From: an uncultured Caulobacterales bacterium
GTDB lineage: Bacteria; Pseudomonadota; Alphaproteobacteria; Caulobacterales; Maricaulaceae
Assembly: GCA_938040095.1 (NCBI GenBank)
Contig: CALHXF010000108.1
Coordinates: 1-35,843 of the forward strand
Direction of reading: 5' to 3'
DNA length: 35,843 nt
Position 1 is the first letter of the stretch; every line of letters starts with the position of its first letter. Positions 24,545 through 32,578 of this stretch are shown here, piece after piece. The translations under genes and the position numbers were made by a program. Below the pieces are notes generated by a model that did no database searches, was not told the DNA's origin, and saw only the letters and a list, made by a program, of their open reading frames with translations.

Positions 24545-24662
24545 GAGTGGTTGCGCCGACCTGTCCTCTGCGACGCAAAATCACGCCTATCTTGAGATTG
24601 TCCCCTTCTAATACCCTGAACCTTGCTTTACCAGAGGGCGAAACAAAGGTTGAGGCATTTTT

Positions 24663-26108
24663 ATGAACGTCAGTTTTTCCAAGTCGGGAGCCGCTAAATC
24701 AGGTTCTGCTCTCGTCATTTCAGCAAGTGGCGTAGACCATGTGTATGAGGGCGCCGTCATGACGGCCGCCGCCAAGAGCGCAGGGTTCCACGGCAAAGCG
24801 GGTGACGGTTTTGAGACTTATGTCGAATCGGGCGTGCGTGTTTTCATGCGTGGACGTGGCGACAAAGACATTTTTGACTATGAGATGGCTTCGGCTGCCG
24901 TTGCGAAGTCCCTGCGCGGAACAGGTGAGACTGATCTCACGATCCATTTGACGGGTACGGATGCCACGGCTGATGATGCGGCACGTGCAGCGCTAGGCGC
25001 GCGAATGGCGAGCTATATTTGGGACAAACATAAGTCCAAAGCGACGAAGTCAAAGAAACCGTCGCTAGGCTCAATCACCGTTGTTTGCGACAATGCAGAG
25101 GCTGCGCAAGCGGCCTATGAGAACTTCTATGGCCCCACCGGCGATGGTGTTGTTCTGGCGCGCGATCTCGTCAATGCGCCGCCCAATGAAATATACCCCG
25201 TTGCTTATGCTGAACGTATTCAGGGTCTCGCGGCACTTGGTCTCGAGGTTGAAGTCCTCGGCGAAGCTGAAATGAATAAACTCGGCATGCATGCCTTGCT
25301 AGGTGTCGGCCTTGGGTCCGAACGCGATAGCCAATTGGTCGTGATGAAATGGAATGGCGGCAAAGACGGAGACGCGCCAGCCTGTCTCGTCGGTAAAGGT
25401 GTCACATTCGATACAGGCGGTATCAGCCTCAAACCTGGCGCGAACATGTGGGACATGAAAGGCGACATGGGGGGGTCTGCTGCAGTTGTCGGCACTATGT
25501 GCGCTTTGGCGACACGTAAGGCGAAAGCCAATGTGATCGGTATTGTTGGCCTCGTCGAGAACATGCCTGATGGCAAAGCCCAACTTCCGGGAGATATCGT
25601 TGTGTCGATGTCGGGTCAGACGATTGAAGTGCAAAACACAGATGCAGAAGGCCGTTTGGTCCTTGCAGATGCGCTGCACTATGCCGTCACAAAATATAAG
25701 CCCGCCGCGATGATTGATCTTGCGACTCTCACAGGCGCGATTATTGTATCTCTTGGTGATAAATATTGCGGTCTGTTTACGCCGGATGATGATTTGGCGA
25801 AGCAGATCTCAAACGCTGGTGAAACTTCGACTGATTTGGCATGGCGTCTACCTCTGGATGACCACTATGATAAAATGCTCAACAGCCCGAATGCCGATAT
25901 GAAAAACATAGGTGGACGTGCTGCGGGTTCGATCACGGCTGCACAATTCCTCAAGCGCTTTGTTGGCAAAGATACGCCCTGGGCGCATTTGGATATCGCG
26001 GGCACAGGTATGGTCAACGGAAGCAAAGATCCCCGTCATCCGACCTTCGGGACAGGTTTCGGTGTGCGTTTGCTGAACCGTTGGATCGCGGATAACCACG
26101 AAGGCTAA
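24663..26108 (+). CDS. pepA: Leucyl aminopeptidase (M17 family)
   Basis: This 481-residue cytosolic enzyme removes N-terminal residues from peptides using two metal ions. Metal and catalytic residues are visible: K245 and D250 in GKGVTFDTGGISLKPG, K257, D268 in WDMKGDMGGSAAV, and D327/E329 with R331 in NTDAEGRLVLADAL. The N-terminal domain (1-150) is the variable M17 part, and the C-terminal 'LDIAGT' and 'GTGFGVRLL' close the catalytic domain. Some PepA proteins also bind DNA; that cannot be judged here. The next gene, holC, starts on the last base of the stop codon (TAATG), so the two are translationally coupled. Confidence 0.95.
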   Translation: MNVSFSKSGAAKSGSALVISASGVDHVYEGAVMTAAAKSAGFHGKAGDGFETYVESGVRVFMRGRGDKDIFDYEMASAAVAKSLRGTGETDLTIHLTGTDATADDAARAALGARMASYIWDKHKSKATKSKKPSLGSITVVCDNAEAAQAAYENFYGPTGDGVVLARDLVNAPPNEIYPVAYAERIQGLAALGLEVEVLGEAEMNKLGMHALLGVGLGSERDSQLVVMKWNGGKDGDAPACLVGKGVTFDTGGISLKPGANMWDMKGDMGGSAAVVGTMCALATRKAKANVIGIVGLVENMPDGKAQLPGDIVVSMSGQTIEVQNTDAEGRLVLADALHYAVTKYKPAAMIDLATLTGAIIVSLGDKYCGLFTPDDDLAKQISNAGETSTDLAWRLPLDDHYDKMLNSPNADMKNIGGRAAGSITAAQFLKRFVGKDTPWAHLDIAGTGMVNGSKDPRHPTFGTGFGVRLLNRWIADNHEG

Positions 26109-26563
26109 TGGCCGACACGACCGATTATTGGTTCTATCACTTAGAGGCCTCGACGCTGGAAGGCGTTGTGCCGGGCCTCTTAGAAAAAACCTTACAAAAA
26201 GGCTGGCGGGCGCTTGTGAAAATGCCCGCTGACAAACTGGAGCAAATGGACAATTTGCTCTGGACGTTTCGCGACGACTCCTTCCTGCCGCATGGCCGAG
26301 ATGACGAGCCGCAATCCGAGTTACAGCCTATCCTTCTGAGCGCCACATTGGACTCCGCAACAGGTTTTGACGCTGTGTTCCTAATCGACGGCGCAGAGAT
26401 CGCAGACCTCGCGGATGCCTCTCGCGCAATGGTCATGATCAATGGGCGTTCGCAAGACGATATCCAACGTGAGCGGGGGCGATGGAAACGCTTGAAAAGT
26501 GAGGGCGCAAACCTCGCCTATTACCAACAAGATGATCGCGGGCGCTGGACGAAGAAAGCTTAG
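26108..26563 (+). CDS. holC: DNA polymerase III chi subunit HolC
   Basis: This 151-residue protein has the HolC start pattern TDYWFYHLEASTLEGVVPGLLEKTLQKGWRAL (in short pieces), 'LLWTFRDDSFLPHG' and the conserved 'ILLSATLD' and 'VFLIDGAEI' strands. Chi links the clamp loader to single-stranded DNA-binding protein. It overlaps pepA by one base at TAATG, and pepA-holC is the usual order in alphaproteobacteria. The C terminus ends in Lys-Ala with 'YYQQDDRGRWTKKA', also typical. Confidence 0.93.
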   Translation: MADTTDYWFYHLEASTLEGVVPGLLEKTLQKGWRALVKMPADKLEQMDNLLWTFRDDSFLPHGRDDEPQSELQPILLSATLDSATGFDAVFLIDGAEIADLADASRAMVMINGRSQDDIQRERGRWKRLKSEGANLAYYQQDDRGRWTKKA

Positions 26564-26590
26564 GCTTGGTGTCAGGCTTGCGTCCTTTCA

Positions 26591-26611
26591 AATTATCGTT
26601 TATCGATAATT
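26591..26611. promoter_or_regulatory. Palindrome before the DUF885 gene
   Basis: AATTATCG (26591-26598) and CGATAATT (26604-26611) form a perfect 8-bp inverted repeat, with TTATCGATAA inside it as a second, 10-base palindrome. It ends 15 bases before the chosen start codon, between holC and the DUF885 gene, and could be an operator. Confidence 0.4.
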
Positions 26612-26626
26612 GAAATGGAGAACGTC

Positions 26627-28447
26627 ATGGGTTGGATTAAAAAAACGGCATTAGGAACAGTCGGCCTGGTGGGCGCGGGCCTATTTGGTGGGTATGTTTG
26701 GTTCTGGGGCGCGCCTGTAGGTGTCAATAATTACATCAATAAAGCGTCGTTGAGGATGGTCGTCGACAGCCCAGAAATGCTGACCTACATGGGGATGATT
26801 GATAACACCCCGCTTGATTTTCATTCAGATAAGCTGGGTAGTTACACCAAAGCGCAAGACGCGATTTCTTTAAAGAAGATAAAAGACGCGCGCGAAGGCA
26901 TGGACAAATACGGTCCAGACGGACTGGAGGGTCAAGAGCTCCTCTCTTGGAAAATCACGGCCTGGTTTTTCGATGATCTGATTGCCGGCGAAGAATTCGA
27001 ATATAGCGGCTACCCCATGAGCCAATTAGATGGGCCGATGGTCAGCACACCACAATTTTTGACAGATACGCATGTCATAAAAAACAAAAAAAGCGCCGAA
27101 CGTTACCTTGCTCGCGTGCAAGAATTCAGTCGGGTTATCAGCGAGATGGAAGTGCGCGTGCGTGAGTATGCGGATAACGGCGTGATCGCGCCTGACTTTG
27201 TGCTCGAAAAATCAATCATAGGTATGCGTAGCTTTATTGAGGGCGGTGCCAGCGAAAACCCGCTTGTGACTACATTGCCCGCCAGATTGGAAAAGGTCGA
27301 AGAGCTTTCCGACAGCTTCAAAGAGGAGACCCTTGCCGACGTCGAAGCGTTAGTGAAGAGCGACATTATTCCGGGTTATGAGCGTATGATTTCACTGCAT
27401 GAAGAGCTTCTGAAATCAGCGACACATGATGCTGGTATTTGGCGTATTCCAAATGGCGACAAAATTTATCAGACGGCGCTGCGGTCCAATACGACAACGG
27501 ATATGACCGCCGATGAGATTCATAATATTGGCCTCTCAGAAGTCGCGCGTATCGAAAAAGAAATGGATGCTATTCTTCAGAGTGAAGGCCTAACCGAAGG
27601 CCCGTTATCAGAGCGCGTGGCCGCGACGATGAAACGCCAAGACCAAATCTATGAGGATAGTGACGCGGGACGTGCGGCCATGATTGCAGAGCTGGAGCGT
27701 CTGAATGAAGAAGTCATGGCGAAGGCGGGCGATTATTTTGTAACTTTGCCACCGCAACCTCTCGAAATAAAACGTATCCCTGAATATTCTCAAGATGGCG
27801 CGCCGGGGGGCTATTACAATGGACCTGCATTGGACGGATCTCGTCCTGGGCAGTTTTACATCAACCTCAAGGACCCTGTTGATAATCCAAAATGGACACT
27901 TCCGACATTGCTTTACCATGAGGCTGCACCTGGGCATCATTTCCAAATTTCGCGGTCGCAAATGATCGAAGATGTTCCAATACTGCGGAAAATGAGTCCC
28001 TTCACAGCTTACACTGAAGGTTGGGCGCTCTATGCCGAGTATCTCGCGGCGAATGATATGGGCATGTATGACGACAATCCGCTTGGCGATTTAGGTCGCC
28101 TGCAGGCCGAAATGTTTCGGGCTGTACGCCTTGTCGTAGACACGGGCCTTCACCACAAACGCTGGAGTCGTGAGGAAGCCATTGAATATATGGCTGAGAA
28201 GACAGGTAACTCGGCAGGGGACGTTGAGCGCGAGATCGAACGTTACGCCGTTTGGCCGGGACAGGCGACCGCGTATAAAACGGGGCAACTCGCAATTTTA
28301 CGTCTGCGCAAACATGCGGAAGATGAGCTCGGGGATCGTTTCGTTCTGCGTGATTTCAACGAGTTGATATTGGCAAATGGCGCCATGCCGCTAGGTATTC
28401 TCGATGATGTCGTCAAAGCTTGGGTAGTTGACGAAAAACAGAAATAG
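26627..28447 (+). CDS. DUF885 family metallopeptidase-like protein
   Basis: From ATG 26627 (GGAG 7 bases upstream; another ATG at 26615 lacks a site) the protein has 606 residues. A single N-terminal helix (about 5-30, TALGTVGLVGAGLFGGYVWF) anchors or exports it. The rest is the all-helical DUF885 fold with the zinc-binding motif HEAAPGHHFQ (about 431-440) and a downstream 'TEGWALYAEYLA' that supplies the third ligand Glu. Related proteins are probable carboxypeptidase-type enzymes and one or more have been described as acting on peptides; substrate here is unknown. Ends with an active-site-distal segment 'AMPLGILDDVVKAWV'. Confidence 0.85.
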   Translation: MGWIKKTALGTVGLVGAGLFGGYVWFWGAPVGVNNYINKASLRMVVDSPEMLTYMGMIDNTPLDFHSDKLGSYTKAQDAISLKKIKDAREGMDKYGPDGLEGQELLSWKITAWFFDDLIAGEEFEYSGYPMSQLDGPMVSTPQFLTDTHVIKNKKSAERYLARVQEFSRVISEMEVRVREYADNGVIAPDFVLEKSIIGMRSFIEGGASENPLVTTLPARLEKVEELSDSFKEETLADVEALVKSDIIPGYERMISLHEELLKSATHDAGIWRIPNGDKIYQTALRSNTTTDMTADEIHNIGLSEVARIEKEMDAILQSEGLTEGPLSERVAATMKRQDQIYEDSDAGRAAMIAELERLNEEVMAKAGDYFVTLPPQPLEIKRIPEYSQDGAPGGYYNGPALDGSRPGQFYINLKDPVDNPKWTLPTLLYHEAAPGHHFQISRSQMIEDVPILRKMSPFTAYTEGWALYAEYLAANDMGMYDDNPLGDLGRLQAEMFRAVRLVVDTGLHHKRWSREEAIEYMAEKTGNSAGDVEREIERYAVWPGQATAYKTGQLAILRLRKHAEDELGDRFVLRDFNELILANGAMPLGILDDVVKAWVVDEKQK

Positions 28448-28455
28448 TTGACTCG

Positions 28456-28489
28456 TGACTGGAGGCAATGACGATCTTGTCTCCAGTCA
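28456..28489. terminator. Long hairpin between convergent DUF885 and ABC1-kinase genes
   Basis: TGACTGGAGGCAA (28456-28468) pairs with TTGTCTCCAGTCA (28477-28489), 13 pairs with one G-T wobble and an 8-base loop. It occupies the 57-base gap between two converging genes. No T tract follows on either strand, so it may be a bidirectional transcription barrier or 3'-end stabiliser. Confidence 0.5.
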
Positions 28490-28504
28490 ATAGGCTCCGT
28501 AATC

Positions 28505-29830
28505 TCAGGTCACATATGTCTTTATCGCGGCATGAATATTCACTGATGCCCTTAGGCGCGTGGCCAACATATAAATCCCACCAAATTTGCGCTGAATGAA
28601 GACCATTTCGGCAGGTGGTACATGCCAAAGATCGCGATTGCCCACCAAATCCATACCCTTATCTCGCATCTTTATAGCGATGTCATTATTTCCAAAGTCA
28701 AATGGGGCGTCATGGCTAAGGGGTTCTATGGCGAGGCGGAGAATGTCCATGATGGCGTGTTTGGTTTTGGGCGGCATGTCTTTAGGCAGCAGTCCGATGC
28801 GCTCCGCAGCATCAAAACTATCCCGCGCGTTTCCCGTCAGAGCGGTGCCCATAATCTCGCCATAGGACGCGGATAATGTGTCGCCAATATCACGGCTCGC
28901 GCCGAAATCGAGTAGGACGAGGCGTTCAGTTGCCACATTATAGCGGTAATTGGCGAAATTCGGATCGGTCTGCATGACCTTGAACTCAAACAATTCGCGC
29001 AACGTTAAATCGATCAAGAGGCTGACAATGCGGTCACGGGTTTGTTGCGATGCGCCCGCCATCTCCTCGATAGGTTTACTTTCAATATACGACATAGCCA
29101 AGATTTTATCGGTTGAGAACTCGGGGTAAAATTCTGGAACTTCGAAGTTATCATCGTCTGCCAATAGCGCGCCGAAGCGGCATAGATACTCGGCCTCGCG
29201 CGTGTAATCCGCCTCTTGGTGGAGCTGCTGTCGGCCTTCCTCAATAATGGGTTTGACGTCCAGTGTTGCGGGAACGAGGCCCGTCATGCGCAGGAGTGAG
29301 GCGACATTTTTTACGTCACTATCAATGCTCTCTCTGACGCCAGGATATTGCACTTTGATCGCAAGCGTTTCACCATTCTCTAAGTGGGCACGCTGGACTT
29401 GTCCGATCGAGGCGGCGGCGATGGGGCGGTATTCGAAGGATAGAAACTGGTCGTCCCAATCCTCACTCCATTCCGATTTCAAAACTTTGATCAGTTGCGC
29501 GCGCGGCATGTGCTGGGCGTCTGATCGCAGTTTTGCCAATATATCTGCGAGTTCTTTCGGTAGAAAATCACCGCTATCCATTGAAATCATCTGACCGATT
29601 TTCATGGCTGCGCCGCGCATATTGGAAAGCTGCCGCGTCAGTTTCAGCGCATTGGACGGCGTCAGAACAAGATCAGAAACTCGCGGCCGTTTCCCCGACG
29701 CCAACTGCTTCGCCCCATTCATTGCAATGCCGCCCGCAATATTGGCCGCCATTCCACCAAGCCCCGCCAAACGAGACAGCCGCCGAGAGGGTACCGCTCG
29801 TCCGTCTCTGTCTTTTTGGGTGTCGGTCAT
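28505..29830 (-). CDS. ABC1/UbiB-family atypical kinase, COQ8/ADCK3-like
   Basis: This 441-residue protein belongs to the UbiB atypical kinase family that supports ubiquinone synthesis. It has the KxGQ motif as KIGQ (77-80, AAMKIGQMISMDSGDFLP), the alanine-rich nucleotide loop IAAASIGQV (137-145), the ATP lysine K159 in LAIKVQYPGV, the catalytic-loop sequence MQTDPNFANY (286-295) and DFG (308-310). The MQTDPN form is characteristic of eukaryotic COQ8/ADCK3 and their alphaproteobacterial relatives, whereas E. coli UbiB has a His-Ala-Asp-rich loop and two C-terminal membrane helices that are missing here. It therefore appears to be the COQ8-type homologue. It likely acts at the inner membrane in coenzyme Q biosynthesis. 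Confidence 0.9.
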   Translation of the reverse strand: MTDTQKDRDGRAVPSRRLSRLAGLGGMAANIAGGIAMNGAKQLASGKRPRVSDLVLTPSNALKLTRQLSNMRGAAMKIGQMISMDSGDFLPKELADILAKLRSDAQHMPRAQLIKVLKSEWSEDWDDQFLSFEYRPIAAASIGQVQRAHLENGETLAIKVQYPGVRESIDSDVKNVASLLRMTGLVPATLDVKPIIEEGRQQLHQEADYTREAEYLCRFGALLADDDNFEVPEFYPEFSTDKILAMSYIESKPIEEMAGASQQTRDRIVSLLIDLTLRELFEFKVMQTDPNFANYRYNVATERLVLLDFGASRDIGDTLSASYGEIMGTALTGNARDSFDAAERIGLLPKDMPPKTKHAIMDILRLAIEPLSHDAPFDFGNNDIAIKMRDKGMDLVGNRDLWHVPPAEMVFIQRKFGGIYMLATRLRASVNIHAAIKTYVT

Positions 29831-30028
29831 GGGGCGAACTTTCGGCAGTTGAATAAGAAGCTGGCTACGATCTTACTTACATGAATACGTCTCAATTACG
29901 GTTAAAGTTGGGTGAGGGGGCGAAAATGATTTTAACGTGTTTTCAATAAACTACGTTACAAAATTGTCGTGATGACCACACCCAATTGGATGATATGAAT
30001 AAAGAGATTTGTGGTACTCTTCCCAGAC

Positions 30029-30577
30029 TTATTTCGCGTGGTAAGCCTGAGAAACAGCGAAACTATCTTCAAACCAATTCCAATGTTTCACCTGCCCATC
30101 TTGAACAGTCACTCGGACGGCCCAACTAAATTTTCCAGTCTCTGCGCCTGTGTTATTTGCGATGGCGCTCATTGTTCCAATAAAAACGGCCTGATCACCT
30201 GATGCGAAACTGTAATCGGTCGTCCAACTGGTTGTTCGCAGTCCGCCGCCGAAAGCGGGAAGGAATTCTTTCAATACAGTGTCTTTTCCTGCCCAACTGC
30301 CAATCCATGGAATGTCGCTATCTCCTTCATTGTGCCAAATAAAATCATCAGTCATCAGATTGTTTAATGTCGTCATGTCGCCAGAGCCCGCTGCCATGAG
30401 AAAAGCTTGAGCGACTTTCAGCGTTTCTTGTCCCTGTATATATTCACTAGGAAGTGCCGAGACGGCTTCATTTTTTTCGAAGGGTTGCTGGTTTTGCGGG
30501 TTGGCGGGGGCGCAGGCAACGAGTCCAGCGGAAAGGCAGAGGGCCACAAGCAGAGTTTTAGAGGTGAGGTTTTTCAT
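30029..30577 (-). CDS. SnoaL/NTF2-like lipoprotein (single domain)
   Basis: From ATG 30577 (GGAG just upstream) the protein has 182 residues. The signal peptide MKNLTSKTLLVALCLSAGLVAC ends in a good lipobox (L-V-A-C, Cys22). The domain (about 50-180) has the NTF2 layout: helices 'AQAFLMAAGSGDMTTLNNLM', then strands 'DDFIWHNEGDS', 'ADNTG'-type strands and 'VRVTVQDGQVKHWNWFEDSFAV'. Such SnoaL-like domains either bind small molecules or act as isomerases/hydratases; no catalytic assignment is possible. It lies 74 bases downstream of a related two-domain lipoprotein gene and is probably cotranscribed with it. Confidence 0.8.
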   Translation of the reverse strand: MKNLTSKTLLVALCLSAGLVACAPANPQNQQPFEKNEAVSALPSEYIQGQETLKVAQAFLMAAGSGDMTTLNNLMTDDFIWHNEGDSDIPWIGSWAGKDTVLKEFLPAFGGGLRTTSWTTDYSFASGDQAVFIGTMSAIANNTGAETGKFSWAVRVTVQDGQVKHWNWFEDSFAVSQAYHAK

Positions 30578-30651
30578 TTTTCGGTCTCCAATATTTTGAA
30601 TGAGGTGAGATGGCGCAGAAATACGCGATCTCATCAGGGGTAGGGGATTGA

Positions 30652-31518
30652 TTAGAATTTACCGTTTTGGTTTTTCCATTCTGACTTGGTTGGTATCGGT
30701 TGAATGACATCCCAATGTTCAACGATCAGTCCGTCTTCGACGCGGAAAAGGTCGTAGAATGCGACATGGTCACCTTTTCCGAATTTACCTTCACTCATTG
30801 CCAAAACGAAGTTACCTTGACCGAGGACTTGGTGAACCTTTGTGTATTCCATCACCAAACCATTCTCTGCGAAATATTTCATGGCGTCGCCGAAACCCTC
30901 CAATCCATCCGCCACGGCAGAATTATGCTGGATGTATTTTCTTGGATTGATGTAGGACGTTATTTTATCGGTTTGTCCTTGCAGGAGAACTGCATCCAGA
31001 AAGCCAGAAACCAAGGCTTTATTCGCGTCTGTCTTCTCCAAATTTGAGACCTTTGTCACGCCATCAAACTGGGTGTGCCCGCTAGGATTTGATGGCGTAA
31101 CCGCAGTTAAATTATCCCAGTGTTCGACAATCAGTCCGTTTTCAAATCTGAAAACATCGAAGCCCGCTTTTGGGCCAAAGAAATCATATTCAGTGTGTGC
31201 GACGACATACTCACCGTCTGAGAATGTGCGGTGAACTTTTGCGCTGAACCCTTGCGGGGGAACATTGCTCATTATGGCGCCAAAGCCCTCCAAGCCATCT
31301 GCGACACCAAGGTTATGTTGAACGTATTTTTCTGGATTAATATAGGCGATTGGTGCGGTGTCGCCCGTGTTAAAGCTCTCTAAAAGTTGGACGACTTTCT
31401 CACTATTGCTCGGCAACAAGCTTTCCTGAGAGGAAGTTTCGGGCAGCACATAACTGCTACATGCCGTAGAGAAAACTGTCGCCGCAGTGAGAAATAGAGT
31501 TCTGGTCAGGTTTTTCAT
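30652..31518 (-). CDS. Lipoprotein with two tandem SnoaL/NTF2-like domains
   Basis: From ATG 31518 the protein has 288 residues. The signal peptide MKNLTRTLFLTAATVFSTAC has a lipobox-like end (Cys20; Ser at -3 is unusual). Two homologous domains follow with a period near 130: motif YINPEKYVQHN..ADGLEGFG at 59-80 recurs as YINPRKYIQHN..ADGLEGFG at 189-210, and GLIVEHWD at 128-135 recurs at 263-270. The QHN-ADGLEGF pattern resembles the SnoaL-like family annotated as predicted aldol-condensation-catalysing enzymes. It is divergent from a LysR regulator and upstream of the single-domain lipoprotein. The longer ORF reaching 31698 is rejected because it overlaps the LysR gene. Confidence 0.82.
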   Translation of the reverse strand: MKNLTRTLFLTAATVFSTACSSYVLPETSSQESLLPSNSEKVVQLLESFNTGDTAPIAYINPEKYVQHNLGVADGLEGFGAIMSNVPPQGFSAKVHRTFSDGEYVVAHTEYDFFGPKAGFDVFRFENGLIVEHWDNLTAVTPSNPSGHTQFDGVTKVSNLEKTDANKALVSGFLDAVLLQGQTDKITSYINPRKYIQHNSAVADGLEGFGDAMKYFAENGLVMEYTKVHQVLGQGNFVLAMSEGKFGKGDHVAFYDLFRVEDGLIVEHWDVIQPIPTKSEWKNQNGKF

Positions 31519-31570
31519 TTTGGTTCTTTCATAAATTTGAACTCGGACTAGCCAAACGACATGATTTTTT

Positions 31571-31611
31571 ATATTCAAAATAATGAACAACACTGTTTGA
31601 TATATTGAACA
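31571..31611. promoter_or_regulatory. Candidate LysR operator in divergent promoter
   Basis: Between the lipoprotein and LysR genes, GTTTGATATATTGAAC (31595-31610) is an imperfect palindrome, and TGAACAA occurs twice (31584-31590 and 31606-31612). TTCA-N6-TGAA (31574-31587) is another dyad. This layout is typical of a LysR regulator bound between itself and a divergent target. Confidence 0.45.
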
Positions 31612-31624
31612 ATAGGCGTGCGTT

Positions 31625-32503
31625 ATGATTGAGCAAATGAAGTCGATGGCAATTTTTGCAGCGGTGGTTGAAGCACAGTCATTCCGTGGCGCAGCCAAAA
31701 AGCTCTCGTTATCGCCTTCTGTCGTGAGTTTGCATGTGAAGAAGCTAGAGCAGCAAATCGGCGTACCTTTACTTTACCGCTCGACCCGTCAGGTGACACT
31801 CACGCAAGATGGAGAGACACTCTATAACGCAGCCACTGCAATGGTGTCCTCTGCCCGTGATGGATTGGATAGCTTCGCCAATCGCGCCAATACGCATTTA
31901 ACTGACCTCAGAATTGCGATGCCCAATACGATAACGAAGAATCCAATATTCGAGAGAATCGCAAAATTTGCACGGCTTCATTCGGGGGTCCGTATCAATC
32001 TTATGTCGACGGATAAAAAACAGAATTTGATCGGTGAGGGACACGATGTTGCCGTGCGTATGGGGGTTTTTGAAAATTCGGATTTGAAATCGAAACGGAT
32101 TGGAGAAGATCGTCGAATTCTGGTGTGTTCGCCCGAGTATTTTTCGCAGCTACCTCAGGCGATGATTCCTGAGGACTTAAGTCATTCTAAGTTTATTGGT
32201 TTCTCCGTTGTGCCCGATGGTATCAGACTGGAGAGAAAAGGTATTCGAACAGATCGATTGTGGGGAGACGTGATTGCCAAGTCGAGTTCAGTTGATGCAG
32301 TGCGCTCCTTGTGCGTCTTTGGGCTAGGAATATCGGCCTTGCCCTATCACGAAGTCGCAAATGATATTGCGTCAGGTCGATTGCAGAGAGTGCTTCCTGA
32401 GTGGGAAGACATAACTGTTCTTCCGATTTATCTGGTTTGGCCTAAAAATGCTGCGATTGGTGTCGCGACAAGAGAGTTCATTGATTTCATGAGCGAAAAA
32501 TAG
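31625..32503 (+). CDS. LysR-family transcriptional regulator
   Basis: This 292-residue protein has the LysR winged helix at residues 4-63 (MKSMAIFAAVVEAQSFRGAAKKLSLSPSVVSLHVKKLE in short pieces) and a two-lobe effector domain (about 90-290). The region after the HTH includes 'PLLYRSTRQVTLTQDG', the standard LysR block, and 'VRMGVFENSDLKSKRIGE'. This subtype is similar to the CrgA/AaeR-like branch that often controls a neighbouring gene. It is divergent from the two-domain lipoprotein with a 106-base gap that holds palindromes, so it likely controls those genes. The effector is unknown. Confidence 0.92.
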   Translation: MIEQMKSMAIFAAVVEAQSFRGAAKKLSLSPSVVSLHVKKLEQQIGVPLLYRSTRQVTLTQDGETLYNAATAMVSSARDGLDSFANRANTHLTDLRIAMPNTITKNPIFERIAKFARLHSGVRINLMSTDKKQNLIGEGHDVAVRMGVFENSDLKSKRIGEDRRILVCSPEYFSQLPQAMIPEDLSHSKFIGFSVVPDGIRLERKGIRTDRLWGDVIAKSSSVDAVRSLCVFGLGISALPYHEVANDIASGRLQRVLPEWEDITVLPIYLVWPKNAAIGVATREFIDFMSEK

Positions 32504-32529
32504 CGCCCTGCTTTTATCAAAGGCCAAAA

Positions 32530-32556
32530 AAAAGCCTCGCACAGGGCGAGGCTTTT
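32530..32556. terminator. Bidirectional terminator between lysR and fadB
   Basis: AAAAGCCTCGC (32530-32540) pairs with GCGAGGCTTTT (32546-32556), 11 pairs with a 5-base loop. On the minus strand it continues into a run of nine T's, so it strongly terminates fadB; on the plus strand it has four T's and ends the LysR transcript. Confidence 0.88.
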
Positions 32557-32578
32557 GTAGTCTTGTTGTCGGCTTAAA

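Noticed and set aside
30652-31698. Longer form of the two-domain lipoprotein starting at 31698
   Set aside because: It would overlap the LysR gene by over 70 bases and hide the signal peptide; the ATG at 31518 gives a proper lipoprotein start.
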